DNA of 64,000 nucleotides from CAZKWG01 sp964615375 (GCA_964615375.1 CAZTOW010000009.1:186001-250000); one strand, 5' to 3'. Shown: positions 40,612-50,550, numbered from the stretch's first letter. A program made the numbers and translations. The notes: a model not told the origin generated them from the letters alone.

Positions 40612-41313
40612 ATGCGCGCGCTCCCCTTCGCCCTGACCCTGGTCGCCTGCACCCCGCAGATGGAGGACAACTCGCTGGAGGCCCATGAGGCCGTGGTCAC
40701 CGACGAGGGCGAGTTCACCGCGACCGCGCTCGGCGTCGTCGCCGGGACCGAGGAGGGCGACTGGACGCTCGGCCTCGATGAGCTCGAGGTGGACTACCAC
40801 TCGCCGAGCCACGCCGATCTCTCGCTGCTCGCGGGGAAGGCGCTGACGCTGGAGGTCCGCTCCACCTGGGGCGGGCCGAACAACGTCGCCCTGTGGGAGG
40901 GCGAGGAGATCGTCTTCTTCGCCGGCATGGGGGACGGCAGCAGCCAGTTCGGCGAGACGCGCTGGGACTGGGGCGCGGAGCTGGGCAAGGGCCAGGTGAC
41001 GCGCGCCGACGTGGACGAAGAGAGCGGCTGGGGCGAGCTGGACGTGATCTTCCACGACGTGGTGGTGAAGGCCGACGACGGCGACGTGGTCGCGCTGCCG
41101 GGCGAGCCGGTCTCTGTGGTGCTGGACGGCGTCCACTACCGGCTCACGGTCATCGCCGCCTACGAGATCGACCGCGGCCCCGAGTGGCTCTCTCAAGAGG
41201 CCTGCGGCCCCTCGGACGTGCTGCTGGTCGAGCTCATCCGCACCGAGGAGGATCCGGGCGAGTCCCTGTTCCGCCCGAGCACCGCCCGCGCCCCCACCGC
41301 CGGCTGCGGCTGA
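40612..41313 (+). CDS. lipoprotein of unknown function under a sigma-54 promoter
   Basis: This 233-aa protein starts at ATG 40612 with GGAGG seven bases before, and has a short lipobox signal (FALTLVAC, Cys near residue 12). The mature part is acidic, with many short strands (EGEFTATALGVVAG, LTLEVRSTWGGPNNVALWEG), and two or three Cys near the C-terminus. No family is recognised. The strong RpoN promoter suggests expression during starvation, motility or development, as is usual for sigma-54 genes in myxobacteria; that is inference. Confidence 0.78.
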   Translation: MRALPFALTLVACTPQMEDNSLEAHEAVVTDEGEFTATALGVVAGTEEGDWTLGLDELEVDYHSPSHADLSLLAGKALTLEVRSTWGGPNNVALWEGEEIVFFAGMGDGSSQFGETRWDWGAELGKGQVTRADVDEESGWGELDVIFHDVVVKADDGDVVALPGEPVSVVLDGVHYRLTVIAAYEIDRGPEWLSQEACGPSDVLLVELIRTEEDPGESLFRPSTARAPTAGCG

Positions 41314-41334
41314 GCGGACGGGTTAACGAGGCGG

Positions 41335-41574
41335 ATGCTCCGCCCGAAGCTCGGCCTGGCCCGCGTCTCCACCGCTGATCTCAAGACCGCGCTGCGAGCG
41401 CTCCACCACGGCGATCTGGCCACCCCGCTGACCATCGCCGAGCTCGCCCGCCACGGGCTCCAGGAGCCGGGGGAGGAGCTGCTGGATCAGCTCCGCGGGC
41501 TGGACGCCGACGCGGTGCGGGCGGTGCTGGTCTGCGTGCTGGCGGAGCGGGCCGGGGCGGGGGGACGGGGCTGA
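41335..41574 (+). CDS. small hypothetical protein
   Basis: This 79-aa helical protein (starts MLRPKLGLARVSTADLKTAL) has GAGGCGG just before its ATG and begins 21 bp after the lipoprotein gene, so it may share the sigma-54 transcript. No signal peptide and no recognised family. Its stop is 2 bp from the stop of the convergent kinase gene. Confidence 0.65.
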   Translation: MLRPKLGLARVSTADLKTALRALHHGDLATPLTIAELARHGLQEPGEELLDQLRGLDADAVRAVLVCVLAERAGAGGRG

Positions 41575-41575
41575 A

Positions 41576-44500
41576 TCACCCCACCCCCGCCGCCTCCAGC
41601 CGGGCCAGGAAGGGTCCGGCCAGATCCGGCGGGAGGCTCGCGGCGATCTCCCGGGCGATCTCGGAGGCGTCGGCGCGGATGGGGTTCGCCTGCTCCTCGT
41701 CCAGGAGCCCCAGCAGCACGAGGCTGGCGCCCAGGGCGAGCGCGTCGAGCCCGCGGGCCTTGGCCAGCGAGAGCGCCTCGCGCGCCGTCTGCTTCGCGCG
41801 ATCCTGGAGCCCAGCCGTGCTGTACCCGAGCGACAGGGCCACCAGCACCTGCGCCCGCCGCACCGGACGCAGCCCCGCGCTCTGACCGGCGATGGAGCCC
41901 AGCATGGCCGCGCCCTCCAGCGCGTCCCCGCTCTGGCAGAGCACGCGGCCCAGGAGGGCCTGCGCCAGCGCGCCGTAGCTCTCGGGGTCGGAGACCCGCG
42001 CGGACTCCACCCCCACGCGAAGGTGCTCGCCCGCCTTGCGCGGGCTCCCGCGGGCCAGGGCGAGGCGCGCCGCCAGCACCCGCGTCGCCACACGATCCTC
42101 CACCAGATCCAGCTCCTCGCAGATGCGCAGCCCGCGCTCCACGTCCGGCGCGGCCCGCTCGATCTCGCCCGCGTCCAGCAGCGCCATCGCCCGCACCCGC
42201 ACCGCGTTGGCCTCGCCCACGCGGAACAGGATCTCGTCGGCCACGGACAGCGCCTCCGTCGCCCGCCCGATGGCCTCGCCCAGCCGCCCCTGCCAGACCA
42301 GGATCTCCGCCAGGTTGCACAGCGCGAGGCAGAGCGTGCGCTTCACCCGCAGGCGGCGCAGGATCTCCTCCGCCTCGGCGAGCCCGGCCATGGCCGCGGC
42401 CAGCTGCCCGCGCGCCGCCTGCACCGTGCTCAGCGCCAGCAGCATGTGCGCCCGACCGCTCTGGAGCTCGGGGGCGGTGGCCAGCACCAGGCCCTCAGCC
42501 GCGTGATACTCGATCTCGTCCAGGTCTCCGCGATCCCAGGCGATGGCGCTCAGGTTTCGCAGCGCGTCCAGCACGGTCTCGCGGTCCAGCCGCGCGCGGG
42601 CCTCGGCCAGCACCTCGCGGATGAGCGCCTCGCCCTCGCTCTGCCGCCCCAGCCGCCGCAGCAGCACCGCCAGGCCCAGCCGGCCCACGTCGCGCAGCCG
42701 CAGATCGCCCACCAGCTCGGCCTCAGCCACCAGGCGCTCGCGGGCCACCCGCGCGTCGTCCCACAACCCACGGTTGAAGAGCGCCTCCGCCCGCACCTTC
42801 AGCAGCGCCCGGTGCGAGGGTCGGAACAGGCCCTCGGGGAGCTCGCTCTCCGCCTGCTCCTCCACCGCCAGCGCGCGCTGGGCCACGTCCCAGGCCTCGG
42901 CCAGCAGCGTGCGGTCCCAGAGGTGGACCGCCGCCCGCACCAGCGCCCGGTAGGCGGGCCCGGCCTCGCCGCCGCGCCGGTAGTGCTCGCCGATGGACTC
43001 GGCCAGCAGCGGGCTGTCCGGCGCGCGGGCCTCCAGGATGGCGCCCAGGCGGCGGTGGAGCGCGGCCCGCCGGGCCGGCGCCAGATCGCGGTAGAGGATG
43101 TCCCCCGTCTTCCGGTGGACGAAGTCGTAGCGCGTCTGCCCGCCGCCGCGCCGCTCGACCAGCAGCCCGGCCTCGCACAGCCCGTCGATGCGGTCCAGCC
43201 AGCCCTCCTCGCCCAGATCCCGCCCGCCGCGGTCCCGCCCCAGCGCCTCCAGGATCACGTCCAGGTCCAGCTCCCGATCGGAGGCCGCCAGGATCTCCAG
43301 CACGTCGCGGTCCTCGGGCTCCAAGGACTCCAGGCGCCGCTGGACCACCTGCCGCACCCCCGGTGGCACCGTGAGGTGCCCGCGGGCGATCTCCCCCTCG
43401 TCCGTGGCCAGCACCAGCCGCTCCCCGTCCTGGGCCAGCAGCCCGCGCTGCCGCAGCGAGCGCAGGAACTCGGCCAGGAAGAGCGGGTTCCCCGCCGTCT
43501 CCGCCTGGAGCCGCGCCGTGAGCGCCCGGCTCGCGTCCCCCGGCCCCAGCAGCGACTCCACCACCCGCGCCACCTCGTCCGGCGAGAGCGCGCCCAGCGT
43601 GATCGCGACGGGGTTGATGCCCAGGTTCGCCCCGTCCAGGAAGGCCGCCACCGTGCTGGCCGGGGGCGCCTCGCCGCCGCGCACCTCCGCGCTCGGGCGG
43701 GCCGTGGCCAGGAAGAGCAGGGGCAGGTCGTCGCGGGAGAGCGCCGCCCGGATCAGGTAGGACAGGAGCGCCAGCAGCGGCGGCGGGGCGTGGTGCAGGT
43801 CGTCGATGGCCAGCACCCGCGGCCCGTCCAGCAGGAGCTGCTCGAGGGCGTCGCGCACGGCGTCGAAGAGCTGGTAGCGCGCGTCCCCCTGGAGCGCCCC
43901 CGCGCCGAAGAAGCGTTGGATGGCCGTCCCGAGCTCGGGGCTGGCGCGGTCCCCCAGCTCCCGCCCGATGTCGCTGGCCAGCTGCAGCAGGAGCCGGTAC
44001 GAGCCGTCCTGCGGGGCCGCCCGGCTCTGGAGCAGCGGGAAGCCGCGGGCGCGGGCCTGCTCCAGCGCCGTGGACCAGAGCCGGCTCTTGCCCACGCCCT
44101 CCACGCCCTGGAGCAGCAGCACGCCCCCCTGCCCGCGGGCCAGCGCGTCCAGCGCCTCGTCGATGACCCCCAGCTCCGCCTCGCGCCCGACCAGAGGCAG
44201 CTCCCAGGCCACGTCGTCCGGCGCCTTGCGCGCGCTGGCCACCGGGTCGAGCTGCTCCAGCTGGTAGAGGATCTCCGCCGCCGACTGGAAGCGGTCGCGC
44301 GGCGCCTTGGCCAGCAGCTTCAGGCAGATGTCCTGCAGCCGGCGCGGCAGGGTGGGCTCGTAGCGCGAGGGCGGCGTGGGCGACTGGCTCTTGTGGGCCT
44401 CCAGGTATCCCGCCATGTCGTCGGCGTGGAAGGGCCGCCGCCCGGCCAGCATGGTGTAGAGGATCACGCCCAGGCTGTAGAGGTCCGCGCGCCCGTCCAC

Positions 44501-45127
44501 CGGCTGCCCAGCGATCTGCTCAGGTGAACAGTATGCCCAGGTCCCCACCCGCGTCTTCTTGCCCGGCTCCGACATCTCCTCGAGATCCTTGACGATCCCG
44601 AAGTCCGTGAGCTTGCAGCGCCCGTCCTCCGTCTGCAACACGTTGCTGGGCTTCAAGTCCCGGTGGACCAGCCCGCGCCGGTGGATGTAGTGCAGCGCCT
44701 GGCAGACGTCGATGAGCACGCTCTCCACCCGGCGCCAGCGCTCGGCGGGGGGCATCTCCTTGTAGCGGCGCAGGCTCTGGTAGAGGTCCGGGCCGTTGGC
44801 GTACTCCATCGCGATGTAGGGGTGGTCGCCGAAGTCGCCGTAGCTCTCCACCCGGATGACGTTCGGGTGCCTCAGCCGGGCCAGCGCGCGGAACTCGCGG
44901 CGGAAGCGGGAGAGCCCGCTGCCGCTCTTGCCGCCCTGAAGCACCTTGAGCGCCAGCGTGCGGTCGTCGGCGTCGCGCACCAGCAGCACCAGCGCCATCC
45001 CGCCCTTGCCCAGCAGGCGCTCGAAGCGGTAGGGCCCGATGGCCGCGCCCGGGCGCAGCAGCATGCCGCCGAGCTCCACCGGGGAGGCGGCGTCCGAGGC
45101 GTCAGAGGCTTCGTGGGCGAGCGGCAC
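41576..45127 (-). CDS. Ser/Thr protein kinase fused to AAA-type ATPase and TPR region (PknK-like)
   Basis: This 1183-aa cytoplasmic protein starts with a Hanks-type kinase, complete by motifs: GKGGMALV (40-47), Lys61, HRDLKPSN (155-162), DFG (175-177) and SPE (201-203). From about 310 a STAND-like ATPase follows with P-loop GVEGVGKS (341-348) and a Walker B-like LAIDD. The C-terminal 500 residues are helical repeats of TPR type. Such proteins sense a signal through the repeats and phosphorylate regulators; in myxobacteria they often affect sigma-54 activators. It is convergent with the sigma-54-controlled genes. The start is the first ATG, 153 bp from the divergent outer-membrane gene. Confidence 0.92.
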   Translation of the reverse strand: MPLAHEASDASDAASPVELGGMLLRPGAAIGPYRFERLLGKGGMALVLLVRDADDRTLALKVLQGGKSGSGLSRFRREFRALARLRHPNVIRVESYGDFGDHPYIAMEYANGPDLYQSLRRYKEMPPAERWRRVESVLIDVCQALHYIHRRGLVHRDLKPSNVLQTEDGRCKLTDFGIVKDLEEMSEPGKKTRVGTWAYCSPEQIAGQPVDGRADLYSLGVILYTMLAGRRPFHADDMAGYLEAHKSQSPTPPSRYEPTLPRRLQDICLKLLAKAPRDRFQSAAEILYQLEQLDPVASARKAPDDVAWELPLVGREAELGVIDEALDALARGQGGVLLLQGVEGVGKSRLWSTALEQARARGFPLLQSRAAPQDGSYRLLLQLASDIGRELGDRASPELGTAIQRFFGAGALQGDARYQLFDAVRDALEQLLLDGPRVLAIDDLHHAPPPLLALLSYLIRAALSRDDLPLLFLATARPSAEVRGGEAPPASTVAAFLDGANLGINPVAITLGALSPDEVARVVESLLGPGDASRALTARLQAETAGNPLFLAEFLRSLRQRGLLAQDGERLVLATDEGEIARGHLTVPPGVRQVVQRRLESLEPEDRDVLEILAASDRELDLDVILEALGRDRGGRDLGEEGWLDRIDGLCEAGLLVERRGGGQTRYDFVHRKTGDILYRDLAPARRAALHRRLGAILEARAPDSPLLAESIGEHYRRGGEAGPAYRALVRAAVHLWDRTLLAEAWDVAQRALAVEEQAESELPEGLFRPSHRALLKVRAEALFNRGLWDDARVARERLVAEAELVGDLRLRDVGRLGLAVLLRRLGRQSEGEALIREVLAEARARLDRETVLDALRNLSAIAWDRGDLDEIEYHAAEGLVLATAPELQSGRAHMLLALSTVQAARGQLAAAMAGLAEAEEILRRLRVKRTLCLALCNLAEILVWQGRLGEAIGRATEALSVADEILFRVGEANAVRVRAMALLDAGEIERAAPDVERGLRICEELDLVEDRVATRVLAARLALARGSPRKAGEHLRVGVESARVSDPESYGALAQALLGRVLCQSGDALEGAAMLGSIAGQSAGLRPVRRAQVLVALSLGYSTAGLQDRAKQTAREALSLAKARGLDALALGASLVLLGLLDEEQANPIRADASEIAREIAASLPPDLAGPFLARLEAAGVG

Positions 45128-45201
45128 GCGGGACCTGGAAGTGGTGAACCAGGGTAACCGGGCGCGCCGGGGGCTTCACCCGCGCCGCCCCCCCCGGGCC
45201 G

Positions 45202-45217
45202 GTGACAGCGGCGTCAC
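45202..45217. promoter_or_regulatory. palindrome in the kinase/outer-membrane gene gap
   Basis: GTGAC-N6-GTCAC is an interrupted palindrome in the 153-bp gap between two divergent genes. It could be an operator; there is no further support. Confidence 0.3.
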
Positions 45218-45280
45218 AGCGCCTGCCGTGGCCGGAGAGATCGGTTAGCTTCTGGACCTCTCTTCTGCCGAGGTGTACCC

Positions 45281-46693
45281 ATGATCACGCTGCTCCTCGT
45301 GTCTCAGGCGTTTGCCCTGGACACCGAGTCCCTCCGCTCGACCTCGACCTACAACCTCTTCCGCGATCCCTACGACTACCTGTTGATGCCCGGCGTCATG
45401 GCAGCCGAGGACGAGCGCGCCGTGATCACCCTGCTCAACGCCTACGGCGGCGCGGGCCGCTACGCCGCCGGCTACTACGGCGAGCTCGGCCCGGGCGTGC
45501 TGGGCGCGGCGGTGGACTTCGGGTCGGCCGGCTCGTCCGCGCGCGAGCAGGAGACGGAGAAGATCGCCGACGTGCAGACCAAGTCCGTCCTCGAGTCGCA
45601 GGGCAGCTCGTCGGCCTGGACCGCGCTGCTCAGCTACGGGATGCCGCTCTCGGACAGCCTCGCTCTGGGCGCGGCCTTCTACGTGAGCCAGGCCTCGCAG
45701 AGCGTCAGCTTCGACCCGGCCACGGGCTCGCTGGGCGGCTCCATCACCAACATCGACGTCTCGGACGGCGACGACACCGAGGCCAGCGGGCTCGCCAGCT
45801 ACACCGGCCGCAGCCTGGCGGCCCTGGTGGGCGGCGCGCTCTACAACGACGCGGGCTACCTCTCGCTGGACGTCGGCATCGGCTCGAGCCTGGACAGCGC
45901 CGAGGTGGACGCGCACTACGAGTACGTGGACACCACCATCGACTACTCAGGCTACGTGCCGGGCACCTCGTTCACCGACAACCGCAAGGGCATGGGGCCG
46001 CTGGCCAAGCTGGAGATCGTGCGGGCGGTGGGCGACAGCACGGACCTGCGCATCACGGCCGATCTCTCGATGGCCTCGGGCGAGCCGGCCACGCCGAAGT
46101 CCACGATCGTGACCGAGGCGCCCGACTACAAGAACACCGAGGAGGACCAGTACAAGAACGCCTCCTGGCGGACCTCGACCTACGGCGTGCTGGCCGCCCT
46201 GCACTTTGAGGGTGAGGACCTCAGCGTGCGCCCCGGCGTGCGGATCCGCGCCAACGGCTACGGCGAGGAGTACACCCCCTACTCGAAGACCACCACGGTC
46301 AGCGGCGACACCGAGACCGAGACCGAGAGCGAGTACGACACCAGCCTGGACTACAGCGCGCTCAGCCTCGGGCTGCCGCTCGCGGTGGAGGTCCCGCTGG
46401 GCCAGGAGGATCGCTGGACGCTCCGCCTCGCCGGCGACTGGACCTGGTCCCGCGCGAAGCTGGAGACGACCACCAAGGTCGAGGATGAGGACGCCGAGTA
46501 CAGCGACGTGGTCATCACCAACTCGGTCTCCACCTCGTCCTCCGCCGACGCCTCGCTGGGCCTGCGCTTCGCCCCGGTGGACGCGCTCCGCATGGACGTC
46601 GCGGCCTACGGCGGCACGACCTTCGGCAGCGCGGGCAACGACGCGATCAACATCGGCTCCGTGTGGGTGAGCGCGACCCTCGTCCTGCCCTGA
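45281..46693 (+). CDS. probable outer-membrane beta-barrel protein
   Basis: This 470-aa protein has a short signal peptide (MITLLLVSQAFA). A long series of alternating hydrophobic strands separated by acidic, Ser/Thr-rich loops follows (YAAGYYGELGPGVLGAAVDFG, WTLRLAGDWTWSRAKLETT, MDVAAYGGTTFG), ending in WVSATLVLP. This fits a 14-18-strand barrel of porin or transporter type. No specific family is recognised. It is divergent from the kinase gene. Confidence 0.7.
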   Translation: MITLLLVSQAFALDTESLRSTSTYNLFRDPYDYLLMPGVMAAEDERAVITLLNAYGGAGRYAAGYYGELGPGVLGAAVDFGSAGSSAREQETEKIADVQTKSVLESQGSSSAWTALLSYGMPLSDSLALGAAFYVSQASQSVSFDPATGSLGGSITNIDVSDGDDTEASGLASYTGRSLAALVGGALYNDAGYLSLDVGIGSSLDSAEVDAHYEYVDTTIDYSGYVPGTSFTDNRKGMGPLAKLEIVRAVGDSTDLRITADLSMASGEPATPKSTIVTEAPDYKNTEEDQYKNASWRTSTYGVLAALHFEGEDLSVRPGVRIRANGYGEEYTPYSKTTTVSGDTETETESEYDTSLDYSALSLGLPLAVEVPLGQEDRWTLRLAGDWTWSRAKLETTTKVEDEDAEYSDVVITNSVSTSSSADASLGLRFAPVDALRMDVAAYGGTTFGSAGNDAINIGSVWVSATLVLP

Positions 46694-46702
46694 GCGGGCC
46701 GG

Positions 46703-47065
46703 TCAGCGCACCTCCTCCTCCGTCCAGGTCCCCGCGGGCCCGTGCTCGCGGACCAGCACGACCTGGATGGTGGCGCGGGGCTTGACGCCGCTCAGGCGGC
46801 CGAAGCGCAGAGACAGCAGCTCGCGGGTGAACACGCCGAAGCCCGCGTAGTCGCTGGCCTGCACCACCACCGTCCGGTAGCCCGGCGCGCTCACGCTGAA
46901 ATTGAGCTGTCGGAAGGGCAGCCACAGGAAGCGGAGCTCCTGCGGGGCCGGGCCCTTGGACTTCTTGCGCACCTTGACGGTGGCGCCGGGCGGATCGCTC
47001 TCCACCCGCACGCGGTGAGCGCAGGCGCCGAGCAGGAGGAGGGCGAGGAGGGCGAGTCTGGGCAC
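46703..47065 (-). CDS. PEGA-like lipoprotein
   Basis: This 120-aa lipoprotein starts at GTG 47065 (GGAG upstream) with lipobox LLLLGAC. The mature part, RVRVESDPPGATVKVRKKSKGPAP and VSAPGYRTVVVQ, has the PEGA pattern (SxPxGAxVxV...APGYR), a small surface beta-domain. It could bind peptidoglycan or other envelope parts. The first 38 codons are duplicated, diverged and truncated at 50357-50524. Confidence 0.75.
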   Translation of the reverse strand: MPRLALLALLLLGACAHRVRVESDPPGATVKVRKKSKGPAPQELRFLWLPFRQLNFSVSAPGYRTVVVQASDYAGFGVFTRELLSLRFGRLSGVKPRATIQVVLVREHGPAGTWTEEEVR

Positions 47066-47187
47066 GGGAGGGCTCCGAGCGCCGATGATAACAGAGCGCC
47101 AGTCCTCTCTCCGGGGTAGCGCGTCATCGTCCACCTCCAGCGCCGAGCAGGAGCGCACGAGGTGTTATGCGGACCCCAGGAGCCGCC

Positions 47188-47442
47188 ATGCCACGAGCCT
47201 TCTTCCCTCACTCGCTCGGAGACGTCCTCCGCGCTGTCGATGGCCCGCTGGGGCTCATCGTCGGCGACATGCCCGACCGGAGCATCTGGGTGCTCCAGCG
47301 GCGCCGCAAGGAGGGCGGCTACCTCCTGACCCACTACGCCGATCAGAGCCGCAAGGTCGAGCTCGAGCGAAGGGAGATCCTGGACCGATCGGAGGCCGTC
47401 AACGCGCTCTCCGCGGCCATCGGGCTGGGGGAGCGGCTGTAG
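47188..47442 (+). CDS. small hypothetical protein
   Basis: This 84-aa protein starts MPRAFFPHSLGDVLRAVDGP; AGGAG sits five bases before ATG 47188, which is preferred to the in-frame ATG seven codons upstream. It is mixed alpha/beta without signal peptide. The beginning of this gene is duplicated at 50751-50789. No family recognised. Confidence 0.65.
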   Translation: MPRAFFPHSLGDVLRAVDGPLGLIVGDMPDRSIWVLQRRRKEGGYLLTHYADQSRKVELERREILDRSEAVNALSAAIGLGERL

Positions 47443-47527
47443 GGGAGCGTCCGGGCGAGCCGAATTCGAGGCGCGCTGTAAGGGCTGGCCGCGCGCCTCG
47501 TTCAGGGTGTGCACAACGAGGTACACC

Positions 47528-48451
47528 ATGTTCCACGCCTTCGCGCTCCTCTTCGCCCATTCTACCGACCAGACCCCCGTCCGCGCCACGCTCGAGGACG
47601 GCCAGATCCTGATGGGAGAGGTCCAGACCCGGACCCTCCGCCTCCAGAGCGGCGTGGGGCTCCTGGAGATCCCGCTGGCTGACGTCGGAGAGGTCGTGCC
47701 CGTGTCCGGCGGCGGCCTCGGAGAGTCGGAGGGCCGCGTCGACGTGTGGCTCCGCAACGGCAGCGAGCTGCGCGGCACCTGGGCTGACCCCAGGCTGGCG
47801 ATGACCATCGCGGTGGGCGGCGACGACGTGCCCATCGACCTGCCCATGAACGATCTGTCCCGCTTCCAGCTTCAAGGCGGGACACGCTGGCCCGGCGGCC
47901 CTGTCTATCGAATGCAGACCAGCTTCGGGGACGACTTCCTGGTCGATCCCGCGCGCACGCACCTGGTCCTGGAGAACGACCTCGGGACCTTCTCTCCGCT
48001 GCTGTCGGAGTGCAAAAGCGTGACGCCGGTGGGCGACCCGACCGGCCCCTGGCGCATCCAACTCCAGACCGGCACCGTGCTGCTGGGACACCTGGTGGAC
48101 GATCAGATCACCGTCGCCCTGCCCATCGGGCCCGAGGAGATCTCCGTTCCTTTGCAGGACTTCGTCTCTCTGCACGTCGAGAGCTGGGGGCCGGCGCGCG
48201 CCGCCGCGCCGCCGCCTGCACCGCCGATGGAGCGCCACTACTCAGCCTCAGAGGGAGCATATCCCATGCCGTCCGCTCCGGCGGGTATCGACGAGACGCT
48301 GCTGTCCTCCGAGAGCGTCGAGAGGTCCACCGTGAGCACGCGCGGCCGGAGGTCCCCGAGCACCGCCGCCGCCGGTGCGCCGGTCGCAGCCGAGGACGTC
48401 TGGTTCGACAACAGCGCGCTCCAGGCGACCAAGGACGCGCAGGGACAGTAA
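47528..48451 (+). CDS. hypothetical beta-rich protein
   Basis: This 307-aa protein starts at ATG 47528 (GAGG six bases before). It contains repeated strand patterns with LEDGQILMGEVQTRTLRL, LRNGSELRGTW and LQTGTVLLGHLVDDQITV, which look like three tandem small beta-barrel (SH3/Sm-like) units. The C-terminal 80 residues are Ala/Pro/Ser-rich. The first 15 residues are only weakly hydrophobic, so export is uncertain. No family is recognised. Confidence 0.65.
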   Translation: MFHAFALLFAHSTDQTPVRATLEDGQILMGEVQTRTLRLQSGVGLLEIPLADVGEVVPVSGGGLGESEGRVDVWLRNGSELRGTWADPRLAMTIAVGGDDVPIDLPMNDLSRFQLQGGTRWPGGPVYRMQTSFGDDFLVDPARTHLVLENDLGTFSPLLSECKSVTPVGDPTGPWRIQLQTGTVLLGHLVDDQITVALPIGPEEISVPLQDFVSLHVESWGPARAAAPPPAPPMERHYSASEGAYPMPSAPAGIDETLLSSESVERSTVSTRGRRSPSTAAAGAPVAAEDVWFDNSALQATKDAQGQ

Positions 48452-48485
48452 GCTCCTCGCCAACCCAGGTCCGCCGCGCGGGCCG

Positions 48486-48570
48486 CACCTCGGACCAGGT
48501 GCTCCGGACGGAGACCATCACCCAACGCTGGTATCGAGACGAACATGCCTGGTACGTCGAGTGGCCCTGA
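48486..48570 (+). pseudogene. duplicated 3' end of the 135-aa lipoprotein gene
   Basis: Matches 51172-51256 with two differences seen in 85 bp, including the codons for TITQRWYRDEHAWYVEWP and the stop. Nothing of the 5' part of that gene is present. It ends 15 bp before the stop of the convergent FG-GAP gene. Confidence 0.88.
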
Positions 48571-48585
48571 CCGGGCTGTTCCGCC

Positions 48586-50370
48586 TCAGGGGCCGAAGGT
48601 CCCGGACAGGAAGGGGCTCGATCCGTAGATCAGGTAGGCGGCACCTGCGTCCTCGCCGGCCTCGTCGTCGTAGCGGGCGCCGATGAGCAGGTCGGGGAGG
48701 CCGTCGGCGTCGACGTCGCCAGCGCCGGCGAGGGACTCGCCGACACGATCATTGTCGTTCGGACCGAGAAAGACCGTACTGAGGCTGGAGTAGGTCGTCG
48801 TCCCGCTCATCGGGCCGTATACCAGTGCCGCGGCTCCGTTGTCGTCCTGATAAAGTCCTACATCTTCATCGTAGGTGTAGTTCGTCGCGCCGATGAGGAT
48901 GTCAGCCTGACCGTCCCGATCTACGTCCCCGGCGCCAGCCACCGACTGACCAACCCACCCAAGGTACTCTCCCAGCCAGATCGCATCCGCAGCGTTCAAC
49001 GAACGGTCTGCCCCTGGTGGGCCGAGGACCAGCATGGCGCGCCCACCTGATCCCGCCCGGCCATCGTAGCTCGGCGTGCCGACCAGAAGGTCCGTGTAGC
49101 CGTCGCCATTGGTGTCGCCCGCGCCTGAAATGGTCATCCAGTCTCCGGAGTCCGTCCCTGCCCCGATCAGCTTCATATCTGCATCGGCCAGCGACAGCTC
49201 ACCGCCGGCCGGGCCCAGGACCACGTAGGCTGCGCCAGCGTCCACCCCTCCCTCGCACTGCCCTCCTGCGCCTACATATACATCCGCAAGGCCGTCCCCG
49301 TCCAGATCCCCGACCTCCGACAGCGAGCCGCCTGCCACATCCCCCCAGCTCTCGCCCCGAAGTAACCCGTCCGCTCCCGACAGATCGCGATCCGCTGTGA
49401 CAGGTCCGTAGACCACGTAGGTGGCCCCAAAGTAGGTGCCCTCAGGCCAGCTCACGCCTGAACCTTCTCCGCAACCCTCCTCCTCGCTGGACGGAAAATC
49501 CCCGCTGTACGCTGGCGCGCCCACCAGTACGTCTCCCCAGCCATCCCCATTCAGATCGCCAGGAGCAGCCAACTCAGTTCCGGCGTTGTCGTCCACATCT
49601 GTCCAGGAATCGTCCAGGTCAACGCTGTAGGTGCTATACAGCGCAGGGCCCCCCGACAGAGGTACCTCACCAGAGAGAGGACCATACAGAACCAGCGATG
49701 ATCGAGCTGTGTCATACAGACTTGTTAGGACATCGGAGTAGCCATCCAGGTCCAGGTCCCCGCCCGACGCCACCAGGCTCTCGGTGTAGACGAACGCATA
49801 GGCATCCTCGAGCTCGAAGCGGCCACTCACAGGGCCCAGCACCAGCGCCACCCCAGGGGTCCTCGTCCAGACCAGCATGTCTGAGAACCCATCTCCGTTG
49901 TTGTCCCCCGCACACCAGACGCGCTTCCCCCCCCCATCGCTCTCCACCGAGCCGAGCAGCTTGGTGTCCGCATACGTCAGATCAAATGGCCCTCCTGGTG
50001 AGCACGCCTGTTCCGTTGCGCCCTCGTCTGCGCCAGCACAGTCGCTGACGACACCGTCCATACAGATCTCCGGGGCACCTGGGTAGATGTTCGGGTCCGT
50101 GTCGTCACAGTCGTCGTGGCCAGACACCATTCCCACCGGGGCCTCACAGGCGGAGAGCGGCGGGCTCGCCGCGTCGCCGAAGCCGTCCCCATCCACGTCG
50201 GGGTACCACAGGATGTCCGCGCAAGGGTCGGTGTCCTGAGCAGTGTGGCTGTCTTCTGTGGGCGTGCCTTCAGAGTCCACGACCTTGTCATCCCCTGGGC
50301 AGCCCAGCAGCATCACGAGCAACGTGATCCGCGAGGTAACCTGGAAGATAGGACGGTCAGAAGTGAGCAT
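48586..50370 (-). CDS. FG-GAP repeat lipoprotein D (without other module genes)
   Basis: This 594-aa lipoprotein has lipobox LLVMLLGC (Cys near 24), the motif WYPDVDGDGFGDA, a MopE-like DCDD...YPGAPEIC motif and about seven FG-GAP repeats (GDNNGDGFSDMLVW, GDLNGDGWGDVLVGAP). It is clearly paralogous to copies A-C but lacks the beta-helix and small genes upstream; instead a truncated PEGA gene overlaps its first codons. The first ATG in the frame has GAGGAG twelve bases upstream, which is far. The central part has fewer G/C third positions than its neighbours. Confidence 0.86.
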   Translation of the reverse strand: MLTSDRPIFQVTSRITLLVMLLGCPGDDKVVDSEGTPTEDSHTAQDTDPCADILWYPDVDGDGFGDAASPPLSACEAPVGMVSGHDDCDDTDPNIYPGAPEICMDGVVSDCAGADEGATEQACSPGGPFDLTYADTKLLGSVESDGGGKRVWCAGDNNGDGFSDMLVWTRTPGVALVLGPVSGRFELEDAYAFVYTESLVASGGDLDLDGYSDVLTSLYDTARSSLVLYGPLSGEVPLSGGPALYSTYSVDLDDSWTDVDDNAGTELAAPGDLNGDGWGDVLVGAPAYSGDFPSSEEEGCGEGSGVSWPEGTYFGATYVVYGPVTADRDLSGADGLLRGESWGDVAGGSLSEVGDLDGDGLADVYVGAGGQCEGGVDAGAAYVVLGPAGGELSLADADMKLIGAGTDSGDWMTISGAGDTNGDGYTDLLVGTPSYDGRAGSGGRAMLVLGPPGADRSLNAADAIWLGEYLGWVGQSVAGAGDVDRDGQADILIGATNYTYDEDVGLYQDDNGAAALVYGPMSGTTTYSSLSTVFLGPNDNDRVGESLAGAGDVDADGLPDLLIGARYDDEAGEDAGAAYLIYGSSPFLSGTFGP

Positions 50371-50524
50371 CGAAAGCCATCTCCTCAGCTCCGTGGACGC
50401 GGAGCTTCTCTATGACCGCGCCCTTGGACCTCTTGCGCAACTCGACGGTGGCGCCGGGCGCATCGCTCTCCACCCGCACGCGGTGGGCGCAGGCGCTGAG
50501 GTGGAGGAGGGCGAGTCGGGGCAT
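50357..50524 (-). pseudogene. truncated copy of the PEGA-like lipoprotein gene
   Basis: This 55-codon frame starts MPRLALLHLSACAHRVRVES and follows the PEGA gene for about 38 codons, to RKRSKG, then continues into unrelated sequence and stops. It overlaps the start of FG-GAP gene D by 14 bp. It marks the left part of the second unit of the segmental duplication. Confidence 0.8.
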
Positions 50525-50550
50525 GGATTCAGCTCCCAGAGCCGATGATA